From an uncultured Sphaerochaeta sp. (lineage in GTDB: Bacteria > Spirochaetota > Spirochaetia > Sphaerochaetales > Sphaerochaetaceae): a stretch of DNA of 64,000 nt. The translations under genes were made by a program, and so were the position numbers. The DNA lies in the NCBI RefSeq assembly GCF_963667405.1, contig NZ_OY763408.1, positions 643,757 to 707,756 on the forward strand, read 5' to 3'. Positions 8,614 through 17,629 of the stretch are shown piece by piece. The notes beneath the pieces are model-generated. The model saw only the letters and a program-made list of their open reading frames with translations, did no database searches and was not told where the DNA came from. The stretch's first letter is position 1. Each line of letters starts with the position of its first letter.

Positions 8614-9265
8614 GGTTGACTATACCCTGTATCTGGTTACGGTCCGGATGCTTGTGGGAACACAGACACTGCAACAATGCATTGAGCAGGCACTTGCTGG
8701 TGGGGTCACGCTGGTGCAATTACGGGAAAAACATTTGGATACCGATTCTTTCATCGAGTTGGGCAAACCGGTCAAGTACCTCTGTGATGCACACAATGTC
8801 CCCCTGGTGATCAACGACCGGGTGGATGTTGCTCTGGAATTGGGTGCTGATGGGGTGCATTTAGGGCAAGGGGACATGGATGCTGCACAGGCACGTGCCC
8901 TGTTGGGACCTGATCGCATCCTGGGCGTATCGGCAACAAATGTGGAAGAGGCGCTCAAGGCTGAGGCCGATGGAGCAGACTATCTGGGAGTGGGAGCGAT
9001 GTTCACCACCCTGACAAAAGCGGATGCATCGTATGTCTCACTGGAGACATTGGCTGCAATCCGCGATGCTGTGCAGCTTCCGATCGTGACAATCGGGGGG
9101 ATGGATGAACGAACCATTCCCCTATGCGGTCCGTGCAAGGTGCAGGGGTTTGCAGTTGTTTCCGCTCTTGTTTGCCAACCTGATGTCTGTCTTGCTGCCA
9201 AGCGACTGAAACACTGCGCAATGGTCCATGCACAGCCAGTCCCCTCCAGATTGTGTGGAATCTGA
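8603..9265 (+). CDS. thiE: Thiamine-phosphate synthase
   Basis: Joins HMP-PP and THZ-P into thiamine phosphate. 220 residues, TIM barrel. Family marks: TLVQLREK for the pyrophosphate side, VINDRVDVALELGADGVHLGQ, GVSATN, and a DYLGVGAMFTT-TKAD segment where most ThiE proteins have GPIFPT-TK. The TIGGM phosphate-binding loop is kept. The last 25 or so residues are atypical. It completes the two-precursor salvage route with ThiD and ThiM. A weak CAGATT/AATCTG hairpin follows the stop, without a T-tract. Confidence 0.94.
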   Translation: MVHEVDYTLYLVTVRMLVGTQTLQQCIEQALAGGVTLVQLREKHLDTDSFIELGKPVKYLCDAHNVPLVINDRVDVALELGADGVHLGQGDMDAAQARALLGPDRILGVSATNVEEALKAEADGADYLGVGAMFTTLTKADASYVSLETLAAIRDAVQLPIVTIGGMDERTIPLCGPCKVQGFAVVSALVCQPDVCLAAKRLKHCAMVHAQPVPSRLCGI

Positions 9266-9285
9266 AGGGTTGGTCTTTGGTGATG

Positions 9286-9294
9286 TGGTATAAT
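9286..9294 (+). promoter_or_regulatory. Extended -10 promoter for the oxidoreductase gene
   Basis: TGG-TATAAT: consensus -10 (9289-9294) with an extended TGN. No good -35 at 17 bp. The ATG of the next gene lies 39 bp downstream. Confidence 0.55.
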
Positions 9295-9332
9295 TGCCTC
9301 ATGGACATACCTACATGCAAGGAAGGTTTGCT

Positions 9333-10406
9333 ATGCGGATACTGCTTATCGGCTATGGATGGCGCTCTCTTTTCTTCTTTCGGATCATCAAGGCTCTTCC
9401 TGACCGTTTCACCCTGGTGAAGTGGGTGCTTCGTACGCCCCAGCGGGCAGAGGAGGTGAGAACGCTTCATCAGGTGGAGACAAGCTGTGATGTTGCAGAG
9501 GCTCTCTCGTGTCCCCACGATCTGGTCATTCTGAGCGTTCCTTCTTCCAGCATGGAATCATTGTTGCTCCTGCTCATCAAACATGGGGAAACGGTTCTCT
9601 GCGAGACAGGGTTCACTGCGATGTCCTTGGAGAAGCTGAACGCACTGTATCATGCGTATGCAGCATCAACGAGCAAGGTGTTTGTTGCTGAACAGTATTA
9701 CCGTTATCCCTATTACCACAGCTGTCGTGCAATCCAACCACTGTTGGGACCTGTTACGGAAGTGAGGGTTGCCAGCCTGCATGATCACCATGGGACAAGC
9801 CTCATCCGTCATTTCCTCGCCGAGCAGGGAGAACCTTGCACCATCAGCGCTGTGTGCCGTTCCAGCTGGATCGTCAAGACCGGAGCCCGTGATACGGTGG
9901 TGTGTTCTGGTGAGCGTATCCAAACCAAACGCACCGTGGCAGTGTTTGCGTTCGCTGATGGCAGGACAGGATATTTCGATTTTGCAGACGTGCAGTACCA
10001 CAGCTGTATCAGAAGCAGCCACTTCAGCCTTTTCGCCGAGCGCGGTGAGATTGTTGACAACGAAGTCAGGTATCTCAATGCCGACAATGAGGGGATAGTG
10101 CAGACCATACAGCGAATTGAGGATGGTGGAAGCAACAACAATCCCCGCTCGCTGCGCGCCGTTACCTTTGGTGATACATACCATTTCAGAAATCCGTATT
10201 GGCCGCTTGGCTTCAATGATGATGAGATCGCCATCGCCTTGTGTATGGAGGATGCCTGCCGAGGAAAGGGGTATCCCTTGCATGAGGCACTGCAGGATTC
10301 CTACCTTGCCCAGTGCATGCACACAAGCTGCATTGAGGGAAGAGCCATTGAAACGCAGCCCCAAAGCTGGTCAAAAGCCTTTTCCCCTCCCTCGCTTCCC
10401 TGCTGA
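9333..10406 (+). CDS. Gfo/Idh/MocA-type oxidoreductase-like protein
   Basis: 357 residues. The N-terminus MRILLIGYGWRSLFFF begins like an NAD(P)-binding Rossmann fold (GxGxx variant GYGWRS), followed by a C-terminal alpha/beta domain with VFVAEQYYRYPYYHS, in the place where family members carry the EKP-like segment. The ATG at 9333 is chosen because AAGGAAGG precedes it; an earlier in-frame start at 9294 would overlap the -10 element. The cofactor loop is imperfect, so activity should not be assumed. It has its own promoter after thiE; a thiamine link is not evident. Confidence 0.7.
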   Translation: MRILLIGYGWRSLFFFRIIKALPDRFTLVKWVLRTPQRAEEVRTLHQVETSCDVAEALSCPHDLVILSVPSSSMESLLLLLIKHGETVLCETGFTAMSLEKLNALYHAYAASTSKVFVAEQYYRYPYYHSCRAIQPLLGPVTEVRVASLHDHHGTSLIRHFLAEQGEPCTISAVCRSSWIVKTGARDTVVCSGERIQTKRTVAVFAFADGRTGYFDFADVQYHSCIRSSHFSLFAERGEIVDNEVRYLNADNEGIVQTIQRIEDGGSNNNPRSLRAVTFGDTYHFRNPYWPLGFNDDEIAIALCMEDACRGKGYPLHEALQDSYLAQCMHTSCIEGRAIETQPQSWSKAFSPPSLPC

Positions 10407-10445
10407 TGGTTCTGATCCTTTGGTACGAGCAGCAGGAGTTTGTGC

Positions 10446-10886
10446 CTAGCGCGCCTTCTCTTGTCCGCGGGTGTTCATGGAAGTGCGGTAGATGATGAAA
10501 CGATTTACACTGAACTCAGTGACCAGGTTGATCACCATGGTCCCCCCCAGTACGAGGTAGTCGGAGAACCCCTGGCGCACCAAAGCATCACCCCACCACG
10601 TGGACAGGGGGGTGAAAAGTGCGTAGTAGATGCCCAGCTGCAGCATGGCTTTGGGTATGTTGTTTGCACTCTTGAACGTGAAGCGCCTGTTGACGGTGAA
10701 GTTGTAGAGGACGCTGGCAATGAGTGCACTCAGGTAACTCGGCCAATAGGGCAGATGCATAAGTTCCTCGAGCAGGGTGAACACCACCACCTGGATGATG
10801 CCGGCACTGATGGAGAAGAGGGTGAACTTCCCGATTTGGACGAAATTCTCCTGCTTGCTCAACGCTGTTGTATCTTTGGTGTCCAT
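10446..10886 (-). CDS. GtrA-like membrane protein
   Basis: 146 residues with four hydrophobic helices. It matches the GtrA/DPMS family layout, with family segments FSISAGIIQVVVF, ASVLYNFTVNRRFTF (N-x-x-RxFTF is characteristic) and INLVTEFSVNRF near the C-terminus. Family members are thought to help move lipid-linked sugars across the membrane. The start at 10886 has AAAGGA upstream; the longer frame lacks one. It is downstream of the MFS gene on the same strand, 125 bp away. No glycosyltransferase is next to it, which is unusual for this family. Confidence 0.82.
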   Translation of the reverse strand: MDTKDTTALSKQENFVQIGKFTLFSISAGIIQVVVFTLLEELMHLPYWPSYLSALIASVLYNFTVNRRFTFKSANNIPKAMLQLGIYYALFTPLSTWWGDALVRQGFSDYLVLGGTMVINLVTEFSVNRFIIYRTSMNTRGQEKAR

Positions 10887-11011
10887 GGGGGGTCCTTTAT
10901 CGGGAAAGAGGTGTCCTGAATCCGAGTATAGCCTGTTTATTCTCCACGTCAAGGAATCGATTGGAAGAAACAGTATCATCGACGACACTGTATGATACTC
11001 CTTGCATGGAC

Positions 11012-12220
11012 TCATGCAAATGTCCCGCAATCCAGATGTTTTGCTGCATAGAGCCCGATGAGCATGTAGCAGCTGCTGAGGATGAACACCAAGGGGAACC
11101 CCAGATAGGGGAGCAGCAGCCCGGCAAGCAGAGGGTACACGATATTCATCAGAGCCCCAGCACCTCCGATTCCTATATAGATGGGACGGTTCTCGTCGGT
11201 GGATATCTCAAGAAGTATGCCAACCGTAAGGATGTGAAGGAGTGCTGCACTTGCACCGCCAAGCAAGAAAGCAAGCGGATAGAAGCTGGGAACCGCCAGC
11301 AGCAGGAGTGCTGCAAGCGGGGTGAATGCACCAAGGACGATGAAGAAGTAGAGCAGGGGACGATAGCGCTGTCCCTTGCTGAACATGTTCACGAAGATGG
11401 TTGCAAGCAATGATCCCGAGAGCTGGAACAGGAGGAATGTTCCTGTTCTTCCTCCATCAAGGCCGTAACGCTTGTTTGCCATAACCACGAGAAAAGGCAA
11501 GGCGGAGAGTATCACCCCTGAGGTGTTCACCAACAGCAAGTAGAGCCGGATGTTGCGGTCGCCTCTGATGGCCTGTGCAAACATGCCAAGCCGCTTGGAC
11601 AGACTCAGGTTGTTCTTCACCGGATGTTCGCCTTCTTTCAGCATCCAGAAGCCGCTGGTGGCAAACAGCAGCAAGAGGCTTGCCATCAGGAACAGCAAAC
11701 TGTAGCTGTCAGGGTAAGAAAGGTAGGAAAGTACCAGCTTCACCACAACGGAACTGATGATCAAGCCGATGCTGCTTATCAGTTGCTTTTGGGTAAGGAG
11801 CTTCTTTCTCAGGGGTTTCTCGATGGTTCCCCCAAGGATATCGGTATAGGCAATGTTTGCCCACGCTCCGCTGAAGGAGAATACGGCTATCAAAAGCAGG
11901 ATGAGCCAGATTTTCCAGGCAGCGGGTTCTCCCAGATTGCGCAAGAAGATTCCCAGGCTTGCCAAGGTCGCCACTCTCAGGTAGATGCCTCCCAGAAGGG
12001 CTGGTTTCTTGTGACGCAAACCCATGATGAAGGTAGCGAACAGCAACTGCATGAAGCTGGCGAAACCCACCATGATTGCGGTGAGCAAGCCAAGGTGGAA
12101 GGTTGTGGCCCCACTCTCGGTGAGCATGGCCGGAGCAACGGTATTCACGTCAATGAAGCTCATGGTCAGCGAGAGAAACAGGGCATGAATCATGAAAGCA
12201 CGATAGTTGGTGATCCTCAT
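11012..12220 (-). CDS. MFS transporter
   Basis: 402 residues with about 12 hydrophobic segments, a Major Facilitator Superfamily permease. MGLRHKKPALLGG in the loop after helix 2 is a loose version of the family's basic loop. The ATG at 12220 is preceded by AAGAAGGGA; an in-frame extension to 12322 is not supported. Substrate cannot be predicted. Followed on the same strand by the GtrA-like gene. Confidence 0.82.
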   Translation of the reverse strand: MRITNYRAFMIHALFLSLTMSFIDVNTVAPAMLTESGATTFHLGLLTAIMVGFASFMQLLFATFIMGLRHKKPALLGGIYLRVATLASLGIFLRNLGEPAAWKIWLILLLIAVFSFSGAWANIAYTDILGGTIEKPLRKKLLTQKQLISSIGLIISSVVVKLVLSYLSYPDSYSLLFLMASLLLLFATSGFWMLKEGEHPVKNNLSLSKRLGMFAQAIRGDRNIRLYLLLVNTSGVILSALPFLVVMANKRYGLDGGRTGTFLLFQLSGSLLATIFVNMFSKGQRYRPLLYFFIVLGAFTPLAALLLLAVPSFYPLAFLLGGASAALLHILTVGILLEISTDENRPIYIGIGGAGALMNIVYPLLAGLLLPYLGFPLVFILSSCYMLIGLYAAKHLDCGTFA

Positions 12221-12349
12221 CAGTACATCCCTTCTTACGTTGAATATACCAAAGTAATCTGGCTTTGGGTATTGCAACGCTGAAGGACGCATACATGCTG
12301 AAACGGGATGGTCATGAACCATGCTCCGAGGTCAAACAGATCTTCTTGA

Positions 12350-12874
12350 TTAATCCGATGCTGACTGTGTATCAAGGTTTTCAGGCATAACCAATTCTTG
12401 CGAGCTGATGATGCTGCTGCCTTGGCTTGCATAATAGTGCAGCATCTCATCCAGTTTTCGTTTGTCATAGCTGGTGATGCAATCAGAAAGGACGGTTACG
12501 TCAAATTGGGCTTTGCACATGTTGTAGCAGGTCGATTTGACGCAAGCGACGGCATCCGCTCCTGCCAGGTAGAATTCACGGATTTCCTGGGCCTTGATGT
12601 AGTCTGCAAATGCTTCCGAGCTCAATGCGTTTCCTTTGTATTTCGTAAACACATGATCTGAGACAATCTTCAAGTCGGGTACGAATTCAGCTCCCTGCGT
12701 TCCGTGTTTGAATGTTCTCGTTCCCTCGGATAGATTCTCATGGCGTATGTACACCACAGGTGTCTGTGTTGCAACTGCCCAATCGATGGCGTTGTTGATG
12801 GCAGCGATGACATCCTTGTAGTTCTTTGTGATGTCATTCTGGATATCAATGATTACCAAGGCTCTCTTCTGCAT
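12350..12874 (-). CDS. Isochorismatase-family cysteine hydrolase
   Basis: 174 residues. The cysteine hydrolase triad is visible: Asp in VIIDIQNDI (residue about 10), Lys in FTKYKGNAL (about 79) and Cys in GADAVACVKST (about 110). Family members hydrolyse amide or ether bonds of small metabolites (nicotinamidase, isochorismatase and many unknown). It is divergent from a WYL-domain regulator that starts 112 bp away, a common regulator-target arrangement. Substrate unknown. Confidence 0.87.
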   Translation of the reverse strand: MQKRALVIIDIQNDITKNYKDVIAAINNAIDWAVATQTPVVYIRHENLSEGTRTFKHGTQGAEFVPDLKIVSDHVFTKYKGNALSSEAFADYIKAQEIREFYLAGADAVACVKSTCYNMCKAQFDVTVLSDCITSYDKRKLDEMLHYYASQGSSIISSQELVMPENLDTQSASD

Positions 12875-12986
12875 GATCTTTCCTCCTGATCCATTGTTTT
12901 GTTTCCTGGTTCATTGTACGTTTGAATTGTTGACATCAGTATGGCAAGAATAGAAAAAGTTTGGAAAATCTGGAAGGAACTCTCAG

Positions 12987-13919
12987 ATGAAAATTGACAG
13001 GCTCGTAAGCATCATCATGGTACTCCTCGACAAAGAGCGAATAGGGGCACAGGAGTTGGCAACCATGTTTGAGGTATCACTGCGCACCATCTACCGCGAT
13101 GTGGAATCCATCAGCAGAGCAGGGATTCCAGTTCTCTCAACACCGGGAGTGGGCGGCGGCTTTGAGATCATGCAGGGATACAAGCTAGACAAAAAGGTAT
13201 TCTCATCTTCCGACCTCTCGGCCATCCTGATGGGACTCTCCAGCCTGTCGGACATGGTGCGGGGGGATGAAGTGGTGAATGCCCTTGCCAAAGTGAGGAG
13301 TTTCATCCCGGCCGAAGCTGCGAAAGACATTGCGCTGAAAGCAAATCAGATCCACATCGACCTCAGTCCATGGATGGGCAACAAGGAGATACCCCTGAAT
13401 CTGGAATTGATCAGGACGGCATTGCAGGAGAGCAAACTGTTGTCATTTGAGTATGTGGACCACCATGGGAACAGAACTTCCCGGACTGCCGAGCCCTACC
13501 AGCTTGTACTGAAAAACAGTCATTGGTATTGGCAAGGGTATTGCCGTGCCAGGAAAGACTTCCGCTTGTTCAAGCTTTCCCGCACAACAAAGCTACGAAT
13601 CATGGAGGAGTGCTTCGTTGTGCGGGAGAATCCAAAACCCCAGTTGGATATCACCGATATGGTGGAATCCATGCAAACCTTCATCACCATCCGTATCCAC
13701 AAATCTGTTCTGGACAGGATGCTTGAGTACTGTACCTATGAACAGTTCACCCTAGAAGGTGATGAGCACTATTTGGTCAGCTTTCCCTTCATCGAGAATG
13801 ACTACCATTATGATATTCTGTTCAGTTTTGGAGCTGCTTGTGAGTGTTTGGAACCACCGCACATCCGTGCGGAGATGCAACGTCGCATCCTTGCCATGGC
13901 GGCTTTGTATGAATCTTGA
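12987..13919 (+). CDS. HTH/WYL-domain transcriptional regulator (YafY-like)
   Basis: 310 residues. The N-terminal helix-turn-helix of the HTH_11/DeoR-like type (QELATMFEVSLRTIYRDVESI, residues about 23-42) and GIPVLSTPGVGGGFEI wing are typical of YafY-type regulators. A WYL domain follows (FEYVDHHGNRTSR...EPYQLVLKNSHWYWQGYC) and then a WCX-like C-terminal domain. Such proteins sense ligands or nucleic acids through WYL. Divergent from the isochorismatase-like gene, which is the likely target. A TTGACA lies at about 12927 but without a good -10. Confidence 0.9.
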   Translation: MKIDRLVSIIMVLLDKERIGAQELATMFEVSLRTIYRDVESISRAGIPVLSTPGVGGGFEIMQGYKLDKKVFSSSDLSAILMGLSSLSDMVRGDEVVNALAKVRSFIPAEAAKDIALKANQIHIDLSPWMGNKEIPLNLELIRTALQESKLLSFEYVDHHGNRTSRTAEPYQLVLKNSHWYWQGYCRARKDFRLFKLSRTTKLRIMEECFVVRENPKPQLDITDMVESMQTFITIRIHKSVLDRMLEYCTYEQFTLEGDEHYLVSFPFIENDYHYDILFSFGAACECLEPPHIRAEMQRRILAMAALYES

Positions 13920-14069
13920 AGCAGGGATATGCGTAGAACCTGCGAGGCAAAATATCTGAAGCAATACCATCAGGAATATGCCTATCTCATTGAACACCAG
14001 TTGGGAACGTACCTTGGTCTTGGGCTTGTGCCTGGAGAGGATCTGAACCTTGGGTGTCTGGAGGAAAGC

Positions 14070-14468
14070 ATGAATAATCTGAATTCGGTGTTGTTGGAAG
14101 GCAATCTGGTACGGGATCCTGAGGAAGTGGTTCTCGGCGAGCAAGCAACTGAGATGGCAAAGTTCTCCATCGCCGTCAACCGATTCTTCCGCAATGCAAA
14201 GTCAGAGGCAGTGGAGGAGGTGATGTTCATCACCGTGCAGGTGTGGGGAGCCTTGGCAAAAAGTTGCCTGGCATACCTGCAGAAAGGCAGGGGAGTGCGG
14301 GTAGTGGGGAGATTGCGCCAGGAGCGCTGGACGGACAAGGACGGAGGAAACCGGGAGCGGATCATCGTGGTGGCCGAGCATGTGGAGTTCAGGAAAGACC
14401 CAAATACTGCAGGCAAGCCGGAGGATACGCAAGCGCTTGATGAACTTGACCAAGTGGTTGCATTCTGA
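14070..14468 (+). CDS. ssb: Single-stranded DNA-binding protein (intact copy)
   Basis: 132 residues. OB-fold SSB with LLEGNLVRDPE at the N-terminus, MAKFSIAVNRFF, VQVWGALAKSCLAYLQKGRGVRVVGRLRQERW and a C-terminus ending in DELDQVVAF, a short acidic/hydrophobic tip like that used to recruit partners. The ATG at 14070 has GGAGG 6-7 bases upstream. Most of the gene and 142 bp of its 3' flank recur almost identically at 34866-35377. This is the only complete copy in the window. Confidence 0.93.
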   Translation: MNNLNSVLLEGNLVRDPEEVVLGEQATEMAKFSIAVNRFFRNAKSEAVEEVMFITVQVWGALAKSCLAYLQKGRGVRVVGRLRQERWTDKDGGNRERIIVVAEHVEFRKDPNTAGKPEDTQALDELDQVVAF

Positions 14469-14610
14469 GGATATCGTGCTCATGTTGGTGTATTGGCCTC
14501 CCTTGGTAGTGACAGGGGAGGCAGCTCCGTATTGCAGTGGCAGTCTAGGTGAAAGTCTCTCCAAAGCACGCACTGTTACTTCAAAAAGTGTGAACTATAG
14601 CGTAACCATA
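14099..14610 (+). repeat. 512-bp direct repeat, copy A (ssb 3' part and flank)
   Basis: Aligns without gaps, with a handful of substitutions, to 34866-35377 (constant offset 20,767). It begins inside ssb codon 10 and ends in non-coding sequence (...GTAACCATA). Homologous recombination between the copies would delete everything between them. Confidence 0.9.
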
Positions 14611-14611
14611 T

Positions 14612-14742
14612 CTGATTGCCAAACTCTTTGGTGTCGATGTTAATACGATCAACTATCACCTGAAAGAGATTTACAATTCAGGGGAATTGATGGCTGAGGC
14701 AACTATTCGAAATTTTCGAATAGTCCAAACAGAGGGTTCAAT
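14612..14742 (+). pseudogene. RhuM-family protein fragment
   Basis: The frame from 14612 reads LIAKLFGVDVNTINYHL and then NSGELMAEATIRNFRIVQTEG, which matches the DNA-binding core of RhuM/virulence-type proteins (helix-turn-helix, then ...GEL...AT...F..VQ.EG). Both ends are missing; it starts exactly where the 512-bp ssb repeat ends. Non-functional remnant of a defence- or mobile-element-associated gene. Confidence 0.6.
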
Positions 14743-14745
14743 AAA

Positions 14746-15012
14746 GATTTTCCCGATGGTGAGTTGCCAAAGGAGATCCAACCTTTCTGGACGCCAGAAT
14801 GGTATTTCTATTCCCTTTTCTGGTGGAAAGCCCTCTGGGAGAAAGAACCTGGTATTGAGATAACCGAGTTCCGTGAAATGGCCTCATGCAAACAAGCTTG
14901 GGATGATTGGCTACAATCACCTAACCCCTATGCCAAAGAAGATCTTGTCATGATGGAAGCAGGGGTAGGGAAGTATTTCAATATCATCCAAATGGTAGCT
15001 AAGAAACGGTAA
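14746..15012 (+). pseudogene. C-terminal fragment of a SAM-dependent methyltransferase-like protein
   Basis: About 85 codons reading ELPKEIQPFWTPEWYFYSLF and then WWKALWEKEPGIEITE, ending NIIQMVAKKR. This resembles the C-terminal end of small-molecule class I methyltransferases; the SAM-binding half is absent. It follows the RhuM scrap directly in a different frame, so the two were joined by deletion. No start codon with a ribosome-binding site is seen. Confidence 0.5.
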
Positions 15013-15168
15013 CAAGATTTTTCAGGATAGGATTACAATCACTGTGCTCATAGATGAAGCAAAAGACTCCATACCCTCTCTTAGGTAATAAACACCCTGT
15101 TGGGACGTACCTCAAGAGCCAGGCCTGTGCCTGGAGGGGAAGTTGACCCATGGGGGTCAGGAGGATCA

Positions 15169-15207
15169 ATGAATAATTTGAACTCAGTACTGTTGGATGA
15201 TGGGTAG
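15169..15207 (+). pseudogene. ssb 5' remnant ending at the element's left junction
   Basis: Upstream sequence (GTGCCTGGAG..., GGAGGATCA) and codons MNNLNSVLLD match the start of the intact ssb at 14070 with moderate divergence. After TTGGA (15193-15197) the match stops, and the frame ends two codons later in TAG. The missing continuation AGGCAATCTGG reappears at 34866, 19.7 kb away. Confidence 0.8.
15193..15207 (+). other. Putative attL of the ssb-inserted element
   Basis: Boundary between ssb (…TTGGA) and element sequence (TGATGGGTAG…). Joined to the right-end sequence it would read GTTGTCATTGA-TGATGGGTAG, which contains the small palindrome TCAT-TG-ATGA at the join, as expected around a serine-recombinase crossover. 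Inference from comparison of the junctions. Confidence 0.5.
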
Positions 15208-15251
15208 TCAGAATTATTCAATACAATAAGGATGCTTAGGATAATTTAGGT

Positions 15252-16673
15252 GGTTATTCGCTGTTTCTAGTGGGTAAGAATCAATCGCGTATTCAAAATT
15301 GGGAGGTGTTCTGCTATGTTTAGGGCAAGGAGCAAAGCAGATGATCGACCCGCATTTCCAGAAACTATTCGCCCTTGGGCTGAACATTGAGGAGCCCTGG
15401 CGCATCACATCAATCGAGATGGAGCCGGCCAAGAAGAACCCCTCATTGATGGAACTGCACATAACGGTCGATTTCGCAGAAGGGGCGAGTTTCCCGTACC
15501 CCGGATTAGAACAGACGTGCAAGGTCCACGACACCCGGGAGAGAACCTGGAGGCATCTCAATTTCTTCCAGTATCGCTGCTACATCACGGCGAGGGTTCC
15601 CAGGATCATCACGCCCGACGGCAAGGTGAGGACCGTTGAGGTTCCCTGGGCCCGAAGCGGCAGCGGTTTCACCTTGATGATGGAGGGGGTGATACTCACC
15701 CTTGTGAAGCACATGCCGGTCAGGACCGTGGCCCGGGAGATCGGCGAGCACGACACCAAGTTGTGGCGCCTGATCGATTACCATGTGGAGGAGGCCCTCA
15801 ATGGCCAGGACTTCTCGGATGTCAGTGCGATAGGGGTGGACGAGTACAGCCACAAGGGGCACAACTACATCACGGTATTCCTATCCTATCCCGACGTCGT
15901 CACCGATGAGGCCGGAAGGCGCAGGCAGGTGGGGAAAGCAAGGGTTCTCTTTGTGACGGAAGGAAAAGACAAGGATGCCGTGAAGCGTTTCCTGAGCCGC
16001 TTTGAGGAGAGGGGCGGGAGAGCCGAGCAGGTGAAGGTTGCTACCAGCGACATGATCCACGGCTACCGCAGCGCCATCGAGGAGAGCTTTCCCAATGCTG
16101 TTGTCACCGTGGACAAGTTCCATGTGGTCAAGAATTGTTCGGATGCGGTGGACAGTACCAGGAAACGGGAGCTTCGCTGCAAGGACGCAGCAAAGGCCAA
16201 GGCGCTGAAAGAGACCCGGTACATCTGGCTGAAGAACCCGGACAATCTCACCGACAAGCAACGCGAGAAGCTCGACCAGCTGCTGCAGGTCGAGTACCTG
16301 GACACGGTGCAGGCTTATGATTGCCGGCTTGAGCTTCAGGAATTCTATGAAAGCTACCGTTCCTATGACGAGGACATGGTGTCTGCCTTTGAGCGGTTGA
16401 CCATCAGATTCGCCAACTCAGCGGTCATGGAAATCCGCAAGTTCGCACAGTGCCTGACCAGGAATGCGGTAGAGATTCTCAACTACTTCCAGACCTTGAG
16501 GACCAATGCCATTCTGGAGGGGTTCAACTCAAAGATAAGCATCATCAAGAGTCGGGCGAGAGGCTTCAGGAACATGAGGAACTTCATGAACATGATCTAC
16601 TTCGTCTGTGGAGAATTGTCTCTCCCCCTGCAGCCAATCATGTAGAGCTACCCACTATAAACAGCGAAAGGCC
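15252..16673 (+). mobile_element. ISL3-family insertion sequence, copy 1
   Basis: One transposase gene between terminal inverted repeats. The left end is GG-TTATTCGCTGTTT-CTAGTGGGTA and the right end (complement) GG-CCTTTCGCTGTTT-ATAGTGGGTA, the AGTGGGTA block being typical of ISL3. No 8-bp target duplication is evident (ATTTAGGT left, GTTATTAT right), so flanking DNA has been rearranged. Confidence 0.82.
15341..16645 (+). CDS. ISL3-family transposase, zinc-ligand-depleted
   Basis: 434 residues. DDE transposase: D in AIGVDEYSHKG, D in TVDKFHVVK and E in LEGFNSKISIIKSRARGF. Compared with copy 2, the N-terminal zinc motif is lost: CPEC is replaced by YPGL and the later IEC by IIT, while WRHLNFFQYRCYI is kept. 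The ATG at 15341 has AGGAG upstream. The catalytic core seems intact, but DNA binding through the zinc ribbon is doubtful. Confidence 0.9.
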   Translation: MIDPHFQKLFALGLNIEEPWRITSIEMEPAKKNPSLMELHITVDFAEGASFPYPGLEQTCKVHDTRERTWRHLNFFQYRCYITARVPRIITPDGKVRTVEVPWARSGSGFTLMMEGVILTLVKHMPVRTVAREIGEHDTKLWRLIDYHVEEALNGQDFSDVSAIGVDEYSHKGHNYITVFLSYPDVVTDEAGRRRQVGKARVLFVTEGKDKDAVKRFLSRFEERGGRAEQVKVATSDMIHGYRSAIEESFPNAVVTVDKFHVVKNCSDAVDSTRKRELRCKDAAKAKALKETRYIWLKNPDNLTDKQREKLDQLLQVEYLDTVQAYDCRLELQEFYESYRSYDEDMVSAFERLTIRFANSAVMEIRKFAQCLTRNAVEILNYFQTLRTNAILEGFNSKISIIKSRARGFRNMRNFMNMIYFVCGELSLPLQPIM

Positions 16674-16705
16674 GTTATTATGTTGATAAAACCTTGTGCG
16701 ACACA

Positions 16706-16744
16706 TTGTTATGTAGAGTTTCAACAGATTTCTTTACATAACAA
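16706..16744 (+). repeat. 10-bp inverted repeat
   Basis: TTGTTATGTA (16706-16715) and TACATAACAA (16735-16744), perfect complements 19 bp apart, between ISL3 copy 1 and the IS21 remnant. It could be an IS end or an operator; origin unknown. Confidence 0.6.
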
Positions 16745-17489
16745 TGGTGTTTACAAAACCCTTTTCCCATCCTGAACGGATGTTCGCGAACCGGGCGATG
16801 AAATTGTGGTGAAGCCTGAATCTGGTGAAAAGCTCCGACTGCTGTATGATGTTTGCATACCGCTTTGCTATTCCAGTTGCGTTGTCGAAGAGAATGCTGT
16901 AGGGAACCCCGCCCAGATAGGTGAAGAAGTCCTGTAGGCCTTGGCATACACATTCCCCGTTCTCCCCGGGAAGGATCTCATAGAGTGCTGTATTGCTGTA
17001 GGGGAAGGACATCACCAGATAGTGCTTGCGCACATAGCTGCCGTCGGTGTCGATGAAATCGGCCTGCCCGAAATCAGCTTGGGCTTCCCCCGGATGCCAG
17101 ACCAGCTTCAGGGTACCGGGCCCATTGTTGCGTCTTCTCTCGTTTCTCCATGATTTCATGTATATGCGGACCAGGATGTAGGAGTGTTCTAGTTCCTTCG
17201 CCCCGCATTCCTCTACCAAATACTCATGCATCCTCTTGGCAGTGAAACGCTGCTTGTGGAAATACTCACTCTGCTTCTCCAGCAGGCCGTCGATGATGGG
17301 CTTGTACGGATCCAGTTTGCTCGGCCTGGTCTCTTTCGCATACTGTTCGGGATCCTTGCTGAAATCCTCCTGCTGGATGTACTTGCTGATGGTTTTCCGG
17401 TCAAGACCGGTAACTTCCCTGATCTCAGCTATGGTACTTCCTTCTCTCCACATGTTCTTGATATTCTCTATCTGGGACATTTTCAACAT
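16734..17489 (-). pseudogene. istA: IS21-family transposase IstA, 3'-truncated
   Basis: About 245 residues genuine. The N-terminal helix-turn-helix (IAEIREVTGLDRKTISKYI) and the DDE domain start (KLVWHPGEAQADFGQADFI with the first Asp, YSILFDNATGIA with the second) are present. The frame breaks right after SGWEKG, next to the expected third catalytic residue, and stops at FVNTIVM. No istB is present. The outer end, TGTGTATGGTACCGTG (complement, ending about 17629), abuts a serine recombinase remnant, so the IS probably inserted in that gene before losing its other half. Confidence 0.85.
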
Positions 17490-17629
17490 ACTCCGGTTGA
17501 TCTCCTTGTCGTTTTGGCTGACAAGAAGGTAGATTCGATGGGACGACTGTTGCAAGTGTCCCTTTCATCATCACAACCAGAATAGGGAAAAGGTCACTAC
17601 CATCTTAGGTATTTACACGGTACCATACA

